From: Desulfocurvus vexinensis DSM 17965
GTDB lineage: Bacteria; Desulfobacterota; Desulfovibrionia; Desulfovibrionales; Desulfovibrionaceae
Length of the DNA stretch: 64,000 bases
Direction: 5' to 3'
Assembly (NCBI RefSeq): GCF_000519125.1
Contig: NZ_JAEX01000010.1
Location: 1 to 64,000, forward strand
Made by a program: the position numbers and the translations under genes. This document shows positions 15,879 through 24,677 of the stretch, piece by piece; positions within the stretch are counted from its first letter, which is position 1; each line of letters opens with the position of its first letter. The notes beneath the pieces are model-generated. The model saw only the letters and a program-made list of their open reading frames with translations, was not told where the DNA came from and did not search any database.

Positions 15879-16504
15879 CCTCCCAAACCGGCGCCGCCCC
15901 CTGCGGGGGCGCCGGCGCCGTCGGGCGGACGCCACAGGGACGTGGCCCCGAACCCGGCGAGCGCGGTGTATTTTGGCCCGTCCGGACCAGGGACGCTCCG
16001 CCACAGCGTGAATGACTCCACGCCGTGGGCGGGCCAGGGCACCCGCGCCACCTTTTCCATCAGCTCCGCCCACGCGTCGCCCGCGTCGGCCTTGACCCGC
16101 AGCAGGGTCAGGTGCGGCCTGAAGGGGCGCTCCCGGGGCCCCAGGCCCAGGGGCTCCAGGGCGGCGTCGATGGCCGCCGCCAGGGCCGCCAGCTCCGCCC
16201 CGCCCTCCTCCACCCCGACCCAGACCACACGCACCGGCCCGGCCCCCTCGGCAGGGAAGCGCCCCGCGCCCCCGGCGCGCAGGGTGAAGGGCGCAAAGGC
16301 CACCGCCGCCAGGGCCTGGCGCAGGGCGCCCAGCCGCCCCTGGTCCACCGCGCCCAGAAAGCGCAGGGTCAGGTGCCAGTTGCCCGGCCTGGTCCACGCA
16401 GTGCGCGAGCGCAGCCCGGGCCGCAGCTCGGCCTCCAGCCGCGCCAGGGCGTCCTGCCAGGCCGGGGGCAGCCCCAGGCCGAGGAACAACCGCAGCCCAG
16501 GCAC
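15866..16504 (-). CDS. thpR: RNA 2',3'-cyclic phosphodiesterase (ThpR/LigT)
   Basis: A 2H-phosphoesterase that opens 2',3'-cyclic phosphate RNA ends. Both catalytic HxTx motifs are present in the 212-residue product: HLTLRFLG at about 44-51 and HLTLLRV at about 131-137. The N-terminus (LRLFLGLGLPPAWQDALA) matches the family. The last ~20 residues are Gly/Ala-rich and probably dispensable. Its 3' end contains a GC palindrome (around 15888-15918) and overlaps the opposite gene by 13 bases. pncC lies four bases upstream, so the two are co-transcribed. Confidence 0.9.
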   Translation of the reverse strand: MPGLRLFLGLGLPPAWQDALARLEAELRPGLRSRTAWTRPGNWHLTLRFLGAVDQGRLGALRQALAAVAFAPFTLRAGGAGRFPAEGAGPVRVVWVGVEEGGAELAALAAAIDAALEPLGLGPRERPFRPHLTLLRVKADAGDAWAELMEKVARVPWPAHGVESFTLWRSVPGPDGPKYTALAGFGATSLWRPPDGAGAPAGGGAGLGGYAR

Positions 16505-16508
16505 GGCC

Positions 16509-17063
16509 TCAGCCCCGCCCGGGGCCCGCGCCCGGAGCCGGGGGCCGCGCCCCGGCGCATGGCCCTTCCGCCGCCCCCGGGCCCAGCCGTTCCAGCAGCC
16601 CGGCCACGGCGGCGGCCACGGCGGCGGCCTTCACCGCGTGGCGCGAGCCGTCGAACCGATGCAGCCGGGTGCTCAGGGCGCCGTCCACCAGAAAAGCCAT
16701 CCAGACCATGCCCACGGGCTTGTCCGCGCTGCCGCCCCCGGGCCCGGCGATGCCCGAAACGGCCACGGCGCACTGCGCGCCCAGGGCCCGGGCCGCGCCC
16801 AGGGCCATGGCCCGGACCACGGGCTCGCTCACGGCGCCGTGGACGGCCAGCAGCTCCGGGGGCACGCCCAGAAGACCGGCCTTGACCTCGTTGGCGTAGG
16901 CCACCACCGCGCCCCGGAACCACAGCGAGCTGCCGGGCACATCGGTCAGGGTGCTGGCGATGAGCCCGCCGGTGCAGGACTCGGCGGTGGCCAGGAACAG
17001 GCCTGCGGCGTTCAGGGTGGCGCCCAGGCGGGCGATGGCGTCGTGGACGGCGGACGGTTGCAT
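16509..17063 (-). CDS. pncC: Nicotinamide-nucleotide amidase (CinA C-terminal domain type)
   Basis: Deamidates nicotinamide mononucleotide to the acid in pyridine-nucleotide recycling. The 184-residue stand-alone domain has LATAESCTGGLIASTLTDVPGSS at about 24-46 with the catalytic Ser, AVSEPVVRAMALGAA, and VAVSGIAGPGGGSADKPVGMVW, all CinA-C signatures. The N-terminal MoaB-like half of full CinA is absent. The last ~25 residues are Pro/Gly/Ala-rich. It precedes thpR by four bases. Confidence 0.9.
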   Translation of the reverse strand: MQPSAVHDAIARLGATLNAAGLFLATAESCTGGLIASTLTDVPGSSLWFRGAVVAYANEVKAGLLGVPPELLAVHGAVSEPVVRAMALGAARALGAQCAVAVSGIAGPGGGSADKPVGMVWMAFLVDGALSTRLHRFDGSRHAVKAAAVAAAVAGLLERLGPGAAEGPCAGARPPAPGAGPGRG

Positions 17064-17123
17064 GGGGCCCTCCTTGCGGGGCCCAGGGTAGCAGCCGGGC
17101 CGGGGCCCAGCAAGCCGGGGCCC

Positions 17124-19556
17124 TCAGCGCACGGCGCGGGCGATGGCGGCGCGCAGCTCCTGCGGCGCCACGGGCTTGGACACATACTCGTCCATGCCCG
17201 CGTCCAGGAAGACCTCGCGGTCGCCCTTCATGGCGTGGGCGGTCATGGCGATGACCGGCAGGGCCGGATCGACTCCCGGCACCTCGCCCGCGCGGATGCT
17301 GCGCGTGGCCTGCACCCCGTCCAGCCCGGGCATCTGCACGTCCATGAGCACCAGGTCGAAGCCGCCGCCCGCCAGGGCGCGCAGGGCCTCGTGGCCATCG
17401 GCCACGGCCACGGCGCTGTGCCCCAGCTCGCGCACCAGCCGTTCGGCGTAGATGCGGTTGACGACGTTGTCCTCGGCCACGAGCACGCGCAGGGCGCGCG
17501 GGGCGTCGGCCACGGCGGGCCGGGCCTCGGGCTGCGGCGCGGCGGCCCCGCCCGGGCGCAGGGGCACGGTGAACCAGACCGCCGTGCCCTGGCCGGGCTC
17601 GGAGTCCACGTCGATGACCCCGCCCATGAGCCGCACCAGGCGCCGCACGATGCCCAGGCCCAGGCCCGTGCCGGAGTAGCGGCGGGTGAAGGAGCCGTCG
17701 GCCTGGGTGAAGGGCTCGAACATCATGTCCAGCAGCTCGGCGGGAATGCCGACCCCGGTGTCGCGCACGCGAAACAGCAGACGCCGGGCGGTGCCCGGGG
17801 GCGTGTCCAGCAGCCAGGCCGACACGCGCACGCTCCCGGCGGGAGTGAACTTCAGGGCGTTGCCCACCAGGTTGGACAGCACCTGGCGGATGCGGCCGCC
17901 GTCGCCCAGCAGGTCGTCCATGCCCGGCCCGGCCACGTCGAACTCCAGGGCCAGGCCCTTGGCCTCGGCCTGGCGGCGGTAGGTGGCCTCCACCGCGCGC
18001 AGCACGTTGCGCAGGGAGAAGCGGCTGGCCTCCAGGGCCATGCGCCCGGCCTCGATGCGCGAGATGTCCAGCAGGTCGTTGAGAATGGCCAGCAGGTTGC
18101 GGCCCGACTCGCGGATCATCTCCAGGTTCTCGCGCTGCTCGCCGGTCAGCGTCGTGAGCAGGGTCAGCTCGGCCATGCCCAGGATGCCGTTGAGCGGCGT
18201 GCGCACCTCGTGGCTCATGTTGGCCAGAAACTCGTTCTTGATCCGGCTGGCGCGCTCGGCAGACTCCTTGGCCTGGAGCAGGGCCTCCTCGGTGCGCTTG
18301 CGCGCGGTGATGTCCACGGCGGAGACGATGGCCGTGCCCGATTCGGGCAGCATACCCACCTGGATGAGCACCGTCACCGGGTGCCCGTCGCGGTGGATCA
18401 CGTCCAGCTCGTATTCGTCCGGGGCCGTCCCGCCGCGCATGCGCACCGCGCGGTTCGCCAGGACCATGTCGCGCGAGTCCGGGGCCACGAAGTCGATGAA
18501 CTGCCTGCCCGCGACCTCCTCCCCCGTCCAGCCGACAATGGCGCTGAACTTGCGGTTGATGCGCCCGATGGTCCCGTCGCGGGCGATGGACAGCATGCCC
18601 GAGGCCGAGTGCTCGAAGATGACCCTGTACAGGGCGGCGCGCTCGTCGGCCAGCAGCTCCATGCGCTTGCGCTCGGTGATGTCGCGGGCCAGGCCCTGGG
18701 TGCCCGCGAAGCTCTCCGGGCCCGGGCCCGGGCCCGGGGCGACATAGATGCCCTCGGCCTGGAAGGAGAACACGGGTGTTTCCGCGCGGATCTCCACGTC
18801 CACCGGGCTGCCGGCCCGGGTGAGCAGGCGCAGCTCCAGGTTAGCGGTACGCCGCGTCCCGGTGCGGCGTTCGTCGATCCTGTTGCGGGCCTGCTCGCGG
18901 TCGTCGGGATGCACCAGCTCCAGCAGGGGCGTGCCCGTGAGCTCGGCGGGCTCGTAGCCGTAGCGGCGCACGGCGCCGTTGACGAAGACGATGCGCCCCT
19001 GCTCGTCCAGGCGGTAGACGATGTCGGGCAGGCTCTCGACGATGGACTCGTACTTGCTTTCGGACTGGCGCAGGGCCTCCTCGGCCAGACGGCGGTCGGT
19101 CAGGTCGTGGGAGACCACGGAGACGTGGGTCACCGCGCCGGACTCGTCGCGGTAGGGCGCGAAGATGACCTCCCAGAACCCCCGGCCCAGGTTGGGAAAA
19201 TCGAACCAGGCCTCGTAGCTCACGGTCCGCCCCGCGAAGGCGGCGTCCAGGCTGGGCTGGATGTGCCGGGCGAAGACCTCCGCCCCCCACAGCTCGGCCA
19301 CGGAGCGCCCGGCCAGATCGGCGGGGCGCAGGCCCATGGCGGCCAGATAGCAGGCGTTGGCCGCCTCGTAGCGGTAGCCCCGGGCCACCAGGGTCATGAA
19401 ATCGCGCGAGGAGTCGGCGATGAACTGGTAGTGGCGGACGGCCACGGCCTGCTCCCTGGCGGCGGCCAGCAGGCGCTCGAGCAGTTCCTCGCGGGCGGAG
19501 GCCTCTGGCTGGCCTTGGGCGGGCGTGGTCGGGGTGTCTTCCGGGGGCTGGGTCAT
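17124..19556 (-). CDS. Hybrid sensor histidine kinase with three PAS domains and a receiver
   Basis: This 810-residue soluble kinase shows no membrane span. Domains in order: PAS at ~45-155, PAS at ~165-300 (ESIVESLPDIVYRLDEQGRIVFVN), PAS at ~310-430 (RVIFEHSASGMLSIARDG), HisKA at ~445-510 with FLANMSHEVRTPLNGILG (phospho-His), ATPase at ~555-670 with DTGVGIP and GTGLGLGIVRRL, and receiver at ~690-808 with LVAEDN, VLMDVQMPGLDG (phospho-Asp) and SKPVAPQEL. It senses cytoplasmic signals and likely passes phosphate through a relay; no partner gene is adjacent. The start at ATG 19556 is the first in-frame Met after clear junk, though the ribosome site is weak. GPGPGPGP after the second PAS is a low-complexity insert. 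Confidence 0.92.
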   Translation of the reverse strand: MTQPPEDTPTTPAQGQPEASAREELLERLLAAAREQAVAVRHYQFIADSSRDFMTLVARGYRYEAANACYLAAMGLRPADLAGRSVAELWGAEVFARHIQPSLDAAFAGRTVSYEAWFDFPNLGRGFWEVIFAPYRDESGAVTHVSVVSHDLTDRRLAEEALRQSESKYESIVESLPDIVYRLDEQGRIVFVNGAVRRYGYEPAELTGTPLLELVHPDDREQARNRIDERRTGTRRTANLELRLLTRAGSPVDVEIRAETPVFSFQAEGIYVAPGPGPGPESFAGTQGLARDITERKRMELLADERAALYRVIFEHSASGMLSIARDGTIGRINRKFSAIVGWTGEEVAGRQFIDFVAPDSRDMVLANRAVRMRGGTAPDEYELDVIHRDGHPVTVLIQVGMLPESGTAIVSAVDITARKRTEEALLQAKESAERASRIKNEFLANMSHEVRTPLNGILGMAELTLLTTLTGEQRENLEMIRESGRNLLAILNDLLDISRIEAGRMALEASRFSLRNVLRAVEATYRRQAEAKGLALEFDVAGPGMDDLLGDGGRIRQVLSNLVGNALKFTPAGSVRVSAWLLDTPPGTARRLLFRVRDTGVGIPAELLDMMFEPFTQADGSFTRRYSGTGLGLGIVRRLVRLMGGVIDVDSEPGQGTAVWFTVPLRPGGAAAPQPEARPAVADAPRALRVLVAEDNVVNRIYAERLVRELGHSAVAVADGHEALRALAGGGFDLVLMDVQMPGLDGVQATRSIRAGEVPGVDPALPVIAMTAHAMKGDREVFLDAGMDEYVSKPVAPQELRAAIARAVR

Positions 19557-19666
19557 GGGGGGCCTGCTGCTGGGTCCGTCGGCTGTGGAATCGGGGCTGG
19601 CCCATGCTAGCAGAAACGGGCGGACCCGGTAAAGGGTTGCCGGTCTTGCGGGCGCGTCCAGGGTGT

Positions 19667-19696
19667 GGCATGTTTGAAAATATTTCTTTGCATGCC
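19667..19696. promoter_or_regulatory. AT-rich inverted repeat in the kinase/phosphoesterase spacer
   Basis: The 419-base spacer 19557-19975 between two divergent genes has no convincing gene. A short open frame at 19746-19985 has Pro/Arg/Cys-biased composition and no ribosome site. The spacer holds GGCATG (19667-19672) and CATGCC (19691-19696) around an 18-base A/T-rich stretch, unusual in this GC-rich sequence. It could be an operator or the promoter region of the hybrid kinase. I see no clear -35/-10 pair. Confidence 0.3.
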
Positions 19697-19975
19697 CATT
19701 GACGGCGCCTGAAATCGGGCCCATATCTCGCTTGCCGCCGTTGGTGTGGAGTTTTGCACATGGACGCCAAATTGGTGTTGCAGACCTTGCCGCGCGAGGG
19801 GCTTCGCCACCCGGTCCCGGCCCGTTCCAGGGCCAGCCGGGCCTTGCGGCACGCGGCCTGCCCGCAGGGCTTCGCCACCAGCCCCCTTTCCCCGCGCCCG
19901 GAGTGCTCCGGGCCCCGCAGCGCCTAACTGGCTGTTCACAATCCTTTTCGCAGACCGCGCAAAGAAGCAAAAGCA

Positions 19976-20860
19976 ATGTCCCTGAACGACATCGAACTCG
20001 AACCCGTTTCCTCGCGCATGTCGCGCCGGACCTTTCTGCGCTTCGCGGGCTGCGCCTGCGTGGCCGGGGTGGGCGTGCAGTACGCCTCCCTGGTCGCCCC
20101 CAGCCGCATCGTGACCAACTCCACGGCGGTGGTCATCCCGGGGCTGCCCCGCTCGCTGGAGGGGCTGCGCGTGGGCGTGATGTCCGATTTCCATGTAGGC
20201 GACTATGTGTCGCCCGAGTTCGTGGCAGGCGCCGTGGCAATCATGAACTCCCTGCGCCCGGACATGGTGCTGCTGCCCGGCGACTTTTTCCAGGACACCC
20301 CGGAGCAGGCCGAGGCCTGCGCCGACGCCCTGTCGGACCTCATCGCCAACCTGGGCGTGTTCGCCTGCCCGGGCAACCACGACCACCATCTGGACCTGCG
20401 CAAGACCTCCGTGCCCCTGGGCCGCGCGGGGGTGGACCTGCTGGTCAACGAGTCGCGCAGCATCGCCTACGGCGCGGCCTCCCTGCGCCTGGTGGGGCTG
20501 GACTCGGTGACCGAGGGCCTGGCCGACCACTACCGCGCCCTGCGCTCCGTGCCCGAGGACGAGATGGCCTTCGTGCTGGTCCACGAGCCGGACCACGCCG
20601 ACTTCCTGGCCCAGAGCTCGGGCCACCACCTGCCCCTGCAGATCTCCGGGCACAGCCACGGCGGACAGGTTCGCCTGCCCTTCCTGGGCGCGCCCATCCT
20701 GCCATCCCTGGCCCACCACTACCCCCGGGGCCTGCGGCGCGTGGAGGGCACCCACCGCCAGGTGTTCACCTCCACCGGCGTGGGCGTGAGCGTGCCCGTG
20801 CGCGTGAACTGCCCGCCCGAAGTCGCCCTGCTGACCCTGCACGGCGCCCCCGAGGCCTGA
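19976..20860 (+). CDS. Tat-exported metallophosphoesterase
   Basis: A calcineurin-like phosphoesterase of 294 residues. Residues ~14-42 form a twin-arginine signal, SRRTFLRF then a hydrophobic stretch, so the enzyme is folded inside and moved to the periplasm or membrane face. Metal motifs are complete: DFH at 71-73, GDFF at about 102, GNHDHH at about 138, VHEPDH near 201, and GHSHGG near 222. It resembles the YkuE-like group that includes phosphoesterases acting on lipid-linked substrates. The true substrate is not shown. It is read divergently from the hybrid kinase, with a weak ribosome site (AAGAAG) before the ATG. Confidence 0.88.
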   Translation: MSLNDIELEPVSSRMSRRTFLRFAGCACVAGVGVQYASLVAPSRIVTNSTAVVIPGLPRSLEGLRVGVMSDFHVGDYVSPEFVAGAVAIMNSLRPDMVLLPGDFFQDTPEQAEACADALSDLIANLGVFACPGNHDHHLDLRKTSVPLGRAGVDLLVNESRSIAYGAASLRLVGLDSVTEGLADHYRALRSVPEDEMAFVLVHEPDHADFLAQSSGHHLPLQISGHSHGGQVRLPFLGAPILPSLAHHYPRGLRRVEGTHRQVFTSTGVGVSVPVRVNCPPEVALLTLHGAPEA

Positions 20861-21040
20861 TTCCGGCCCCGGGCCGCCCCTGAGCCCCGGCCCTGCCCCC
20901 TGCCCGGCCCGTTCGCCGCCCTGCACCGACCGCTGGCCGGAAAGGGGTTTGACTTGCGCCGCGTCTTGGTATGCACTGGCGCGGACGGCCTGGGCTTTTG
21001 CCCGCGCCGCCGCATGCTGCACGAGCGCAAGAGAGGGGCC

Positions 21041-22726
21041 ATGCTGCTGGGAATCGACGTCGGCGGGACGCATACGGACGCCGTGGTGCTGGACAAGGGC
21101 CGGGTGGTGGCCGAGGCCAAGGTGCCCACGGACCACGACAACCTGCTGCTCTCGGTGCGCGCGGCCCTGGCGGCGGTGCTGCGCGGGGTGGACCCCGGGG
21201 CCGTGCGCCGGATGAACCTGTCCACCACCCTGTCCACCAACGCCATCGTCGAGGGCAAGACCGAGGAAGTCGGCGTGCTGGTGGCGGGCGGGCCGGGCAT
21301 CGACCCCGAGAACCACCGCGTGGGCGGGCATTTCCATGTGCTTGGCGGCTCCGTGGACCATCGCGGCACCGAGGTCGCGCCCCTGGATGAGGCCGGGCTG
21401 GCCCGCGCCGTGGCGGCCATGCAGGCGGCGGGGGTGCGCGTCTTCGCGGCGGTGGGCAAGTTCTCCACGCGCAACCCGGCCCACGAGCAGGCCATGGCCC
21501 GGACCCTGGCCGCAGGCGGCGGGGCCGACCATGTGACCCTCGGGCACAGCCTGTCCGGGGTGCTCAACTTCCCCCGGCGCATCGCCACGGCCTATTTCAA
21601 CAGCGCCGTCTGGCGGCTGTACAACGACTTCGCCTGGGCCGTGCAGGAGAGCGTGGCCGACTTCGGGCTGCGGGCGGAGATCAACGTGCTCAAGGCCGAC
21701 GGCGGCACCATGCCCCTGGAGCTGTCGCGCGCCTGCCCGGTGCAGTCCATCCTTTCGGGCCCGGCGGCCAGCGTCATGGGCATGATCGCCCTGTGCGACA
21801 TCCGCGACGACTGCGTGATCCTCGACGTGGGCGGCACGACCACGGACATCGCCGTGTTCGCCGACGGCTCGCCGGTCATCGAGGAGCACGGCATGAGCGT
21901 GGGCTCCTATCCGACCCTGGTGGGCGCCCTCAAGGTGCGCTCCATCGGCGTGGGCGGCGACTCGGCCCTGCGCGTGGGCCCGGCGGGGATCACCGTGGGC
22001 CCCGACCGGCGCGGCCCGGCCCTGGCCACCTGCGGCCAGGGCGCCGCCGGGCGGCCCTGCGCCCCGGCGCTCACCGACGCCCTGAACGTGACCGGCGCCT
22101 GCGCCTTCGGCGATGTGGAGGCCTCGCGCCGGGGGCTGGAGGAACTGGGCGCGCCCTGGGGCCTGTCCGCCAGCGAGCTGGCCCGCCGGGCCGTGGACGC
22201 GGCGGTGGCCGCCATCCTGACCGCAGCCCGCGACCTGGTGGACGAGATCAACGACAAGCCGGTCTACACCATCCGCGAGCTTTTGGGCGGGCGGCAGGTG
22301 CGCCCGGTGCGCCACTACGTCATGGGCGGCCCGGCCCAGGCCCTGGCGCCGCTGCTGGCCCGGGCCTCGGGGCTGGACGTGCGCCTGCCCGCCCACCACG
22401 CCGTGGCCAACGCCATCGGCGCGGCGCTCACGCGCACCACCCTTGATGCCGAGCTGTTCGCCGACACGCACAAGGGCCGCATGCTCATCCCCGCCCTGGG
22501 GGTGGACCGCGCCGTGCCGCGCACCTACACCCGCGAGCAGGCCGAGGCCGACGCGCGCCAGGCCCTGGCCGCACACATCCGCACCCTGGGCGCGGACCTG
22601 GACGGCGCCGAACCCGAGATCATCGAATCGGGCGCGTTCAACATGGTGGAAGGCTCGCGCACCCTGGGCCGGACCATCCGCGTCAAATGCCAGGTGCGCC
22701 CGGGCATCACCCGCCGGGCGCGCTAG
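21041..22726 (+). CDS. Hydantoinase/oxoprolinase family protein (HyuA-like)
   Basis: The 561-residue protein belongs to the ATP-dependent hydantoinase/5-oxoprolinase group: MLLGIDVGGTHTDAVVLD opens the actin-like ATPase fold, NLSTTLSTNAIVEGK is the second nucleotide-side motif, and ILDVGGTTTDIAVFADG at about 262-278 is the second phosphate-binding loop. It lacks the extra C-terminal region of the ~700-residue enzymes and has no HyuB gene beside it, so the substrate is open. The start is the ATG at 21041 after GAGAGG; upstream in-frame Met codons precede Cys/Arg-rich sequence and are rejected. A weak promoter (TTGACT 20949, TATGCA 20970, spacing 15) lies upstream. A strong terminator follows. 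Confidence 0.85.
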   Translation: MLLGIDVGGTHTDAVVLDKGRVVAEAKVPTDHDNLLLSVRAALAAVLRGVDPGAVRRMNLSTTLSTNAIVEGKTEEVGVLVAGGPGIDPENHRVGGHFHVLGGSVDHRGTEVAPLDEAGLARAVAAMQAAGVRVFAAVGKFSTRNPAHEQAMARTLAAGGGADHVTLGHSLSGVLNFPRRIATAYFNSAVWRLYNDFAWAVQESVADFGLRAEINVLKADGGTMPLELSRACPVQSILSGPAASVMGMIALCDIRDDCVILDVGGTTTDIAVFADGSPVIEEHGMSVGSYPTLVGALKVRSIGVGGDSALRVGPAGITVGPDRRGPALATCGQGAAGRPCAPALTDALNVTGACAFGDVEASRRGLEELGAPWGLSASELARRAVDAAVAAILTAARDLVDEINDKPVYTIRELLGGRQVRPVRHYVMGGPAQALAPLLARASGLDVRLPAHHAVANAIGAALTRTTLDAELFADTHKGRMLIPALGVDRAVPRTYTREQAEADARQALAAHIRTLGADLDGAEPEIIESGAFNMVEGSRTLGRTIRVKCQVRPGITRRAR

Positions 22727-22762
22727 CAGCCCGCCCCCAGGCGGCCACCGGTCGCGTTGCCC

Positions 22763-22813
22763 GAAAAAGCCACGCCCGGCGCGCATTGCTGCTGCGCGCC
22801 GGGCGTGTTTTTT
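22763..22813. terminator. Bidirectional terminator between the hydantoinase and ClC genes
   Basis: CACGCCCGGCGCGCA (22771-22785) and TGCGCGCCGGGCGTG (22793-22807) are perfect 15-base complements. TTTTTT follows on the plus strand, and AAAAA precedes (22764-22768), so it ends both convergent transcripts. Confidence 0.92.
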
Positions 22814-22867
22814 CCGCGCCGTGTGGCTCGCCGTTTCAGCGGCCTGACGCAAGGGTTTTCCCCGCCG

Positions 22868-24670
22868 TCAGCCGGAGGCCGGGGCCTCACCGCGCAGCCG
22901 GGCCACGGCGGCGTGGTAGGCCTGGAACACGTCCTCGCGGTTGATGAGCCCCAGGATGCGCGTGGCGTCGGTGGGATCGACCACGGGAATCTGGCCGTAG
23001 CCCGTGTCCACGAAGCGCAGCAGCGCGGAGTAGAGGTCATCGGCGGGCAGCAGGGTGGCCGGGGGCCCGGCGATGTCGCGGGCCACCACCAGGTCGAACA
23101 GCGCCGTCTCGAAGATCACCCGGCGGATGTCCTTGACCCCGAGGATGCCGGTCACGGCGTCGTCCGCCCCGCGCACGGGAAAGTACAGCTCGTTGGAGTT
23201 GGCCATGATGTCGGTGATGGCCTTGAGGGTCGTGCCCTCCTCCAGGGTTGTCACCCGGCCCGGGGCGAAGTGGTCCTGCACGCGCAGGGACTCCAGGACG
23301 TTGATGGTCATGTCGCCCAGGTGCGCCGGGGACTCGAACTTGTTCTCCACCTGGTGCTCGTACAGCGCGGTGCCCTTGCCCAGCAGGATGCACACCGCGC
23401 TGGCCAGCATCAGCGGCGCCAGCAGCCCGTAGCCCTGGGTCAGCTCGCAGACCATGATCAGCGGCCCGATGGGCGCGTTGGCCACCCCGGCGAAGAAGGC
23501 CGCCATGCCCACCAGCACGTAGCCCCCGGGCTGGGTCACCGTGTCGGGGAAGAAGCGGTGGGCCAGGGCGCCGACCACCCCGCCGGACATGCCGCCCACG
23601 AACAGCGCCGGGGCGAACATGCCCCCGGACATACCCGAGCCGATGGTCACCGAGGTGGCCACGATCTTGCCCAGCAGGATGCCCGCCATGACGCCCACGG
23701 CCAGCTCGCCCTTGATGGCCAGCTCCAGCCAGCCGTAGCCGCCCGCCAGCAGCTGGGGGAAGGCCATGCCCATGATGCCCATCAGCGCCCCGCCCAGGCC
23801 CATGGCCAGGATGACCCCCGAGCGCGCGGCCAGCCGCTCGAAGACCCGGAACTTCACGAACTCGAAGGTGCGGATGTGCAGCCAGCCCGTGAAGGAGCAG
23901 AAGAAGGCCAGGGCGATGTAGAAGGGCAGCTCGGCCACGTTGTCGAAGCGGAACTCGGGGATGCCGAAGATGGGATCGGTGCCGAAGAAGAAGGTGAACA
24001 GCGAGTAGGCCACCACCGAGGAGACCACCGAGGGCAGCACGGCCTCGGCCTCGAAATCCTCGCGGTAGATGACCTCCACGGCGGTGAGCGCGCCGCCCAG
24101 GGGCGCGCGGAAGATGGCCCCCAGGCCCCCGGCGGCCCCGGCCAGCAGCAGGATGCGCCGCTCCTTGGCCGACAGATGCAGGCTGGTTGCCAGCCACGAG
24201 CCCACGGCGGCGCCCACCTGGGAGATGGGCCCCTCGCGGCCCGCGCTGCCGCCGGTGATGATGGTCAGGATGGCCGTGGTGCCCTTGATGAGCGCGGCCA
24301 GGGGCCGGATGCGGCCTTCCTTGTTGTGGAAGGAGTCGATCATGGCGTCGGTGCCGTCGGTGCCGCCGCCGATGGTCTCGGGGATGAAGCGCGTGACCAG
24401 CCAGCCGGTGCCCAGGCCCACGGCGGTGGTCAAAAGCGGGATGATCCAGGGCCGCAGGGGCCCGGCGGGGGCGTGGAAGAGGTCCTCCCCGGCGGGGGCG
24501 GGCAGGGTCAGCCCGGCCAGGCGGTGCAGGATCAGGTGCTGCCCGTACTCCACGGCGGTGAAGAAGGCCACGGCGCACAGCCCCGACACCAGCCCCACGC
24601 CCACGGCCAGTCCCAGCCAGCGCATGGAGGCGCTGCGGATGATGGCGTGCAGGTGGTCGTGCAGGCGCAT
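22868..24670 (-). CDS. ClC-family chloride channel/antiporter with CBS domains
   Basis: This 600-residue membrane protein moves chloride, or a similar anion such as fluoride, across the inner membrane. The ClC core (~1-430) has the selectivity loop GSAGREGPISQVGAA, whose Glu is the gating residue, the second Glu helix AGAAGGLGAIFRAPLGGALTAVEV, and GSGMSGGMFAPALFVGG. The C-terminal ~130 residues form a pair of CBS domains (TTLEEGTTLKAITDIM and GYGQIPVVDPTDATRILGLI), which usually bind nucleotides and gate transport. The start is the ATG at 24668-24670, seven bases after the ribF stop, with GAGG of the overlap acting as ribosome site. It is co-transcribed with ribF. Confidence 0.92.
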   Translation of the reverse strand: MRLHDHLHAIIRSASMRWLGLAVGVGLVSGLCAVAFFTAVEYGQHLILHRLAGLTLPAPAGEDLFHAPAGPLRPWIIPLLTTAVGLGTGWLVTRFIPETIGGGTDGTDAMIDSFHNKEGRIRPLAALIKGTTAILTIITGGSAGREGPISQVGAAVGSWLATSLHLSAKERRILLLAGAAGGLGAIFRAPLGGALTAVEVIYREDFEAEAVLPSVVSSVVAYSLFTFFFGTDPIFGIPEFRFDNVAELPFYIALAFFCSFTGWLHIRTFEFVKFRVFERLAARSGVILAMGLGGALMGIMGMAFPQLLAGGYGWLELAIKGELAVGVMAGILLGKIVATSVTIGSGMSGGMFAPALFVGGMSGGVVGALAHRFFPDTVTQPGGYVLVGMAAFFAGVANAPIGPLIMVCELTQGYGLLAPLMLASAVCILLGKGTALYEHQVENKFESPAHLGDMTINVLESLRVQDHFAPGRVTTLEEGTTLKAITDIMANSNELYFPVRGADDAVTGILGVKDIRRVIFETALFDLVVARDIAGPPATLLPADDLYSALLRFVDTGYGQIPVVDPTDATRILGLINREDVFQAYHAAVARLRGEAPASG

Positions 24671-24677
24671 GGCGGCC

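Noticed and set aside
15942-19610. Very long open frame on the plus strand, opposite thpR, pncC and the hybrid kinase
   Set aside because: It mirrors the kinase codons in a GC-rich sequence. The product is Ala/Gly/Arg/His/Gln-rich with no domain, while the minus-strand genes have full motifs.
19743-19760. Possible sigma-54 promoter before the phosphoesterase
   Set aside because: The GG and GC doublets are 11 bases apart, not 10, and the TGGCAC part matches poorly.
19746-19985. Short plus-strand open frame before the phosphoesterase gene
   Set aside because: It has no ribosome site, Arg/Pro/Cys-biased residues, and runs into the supported gene start.
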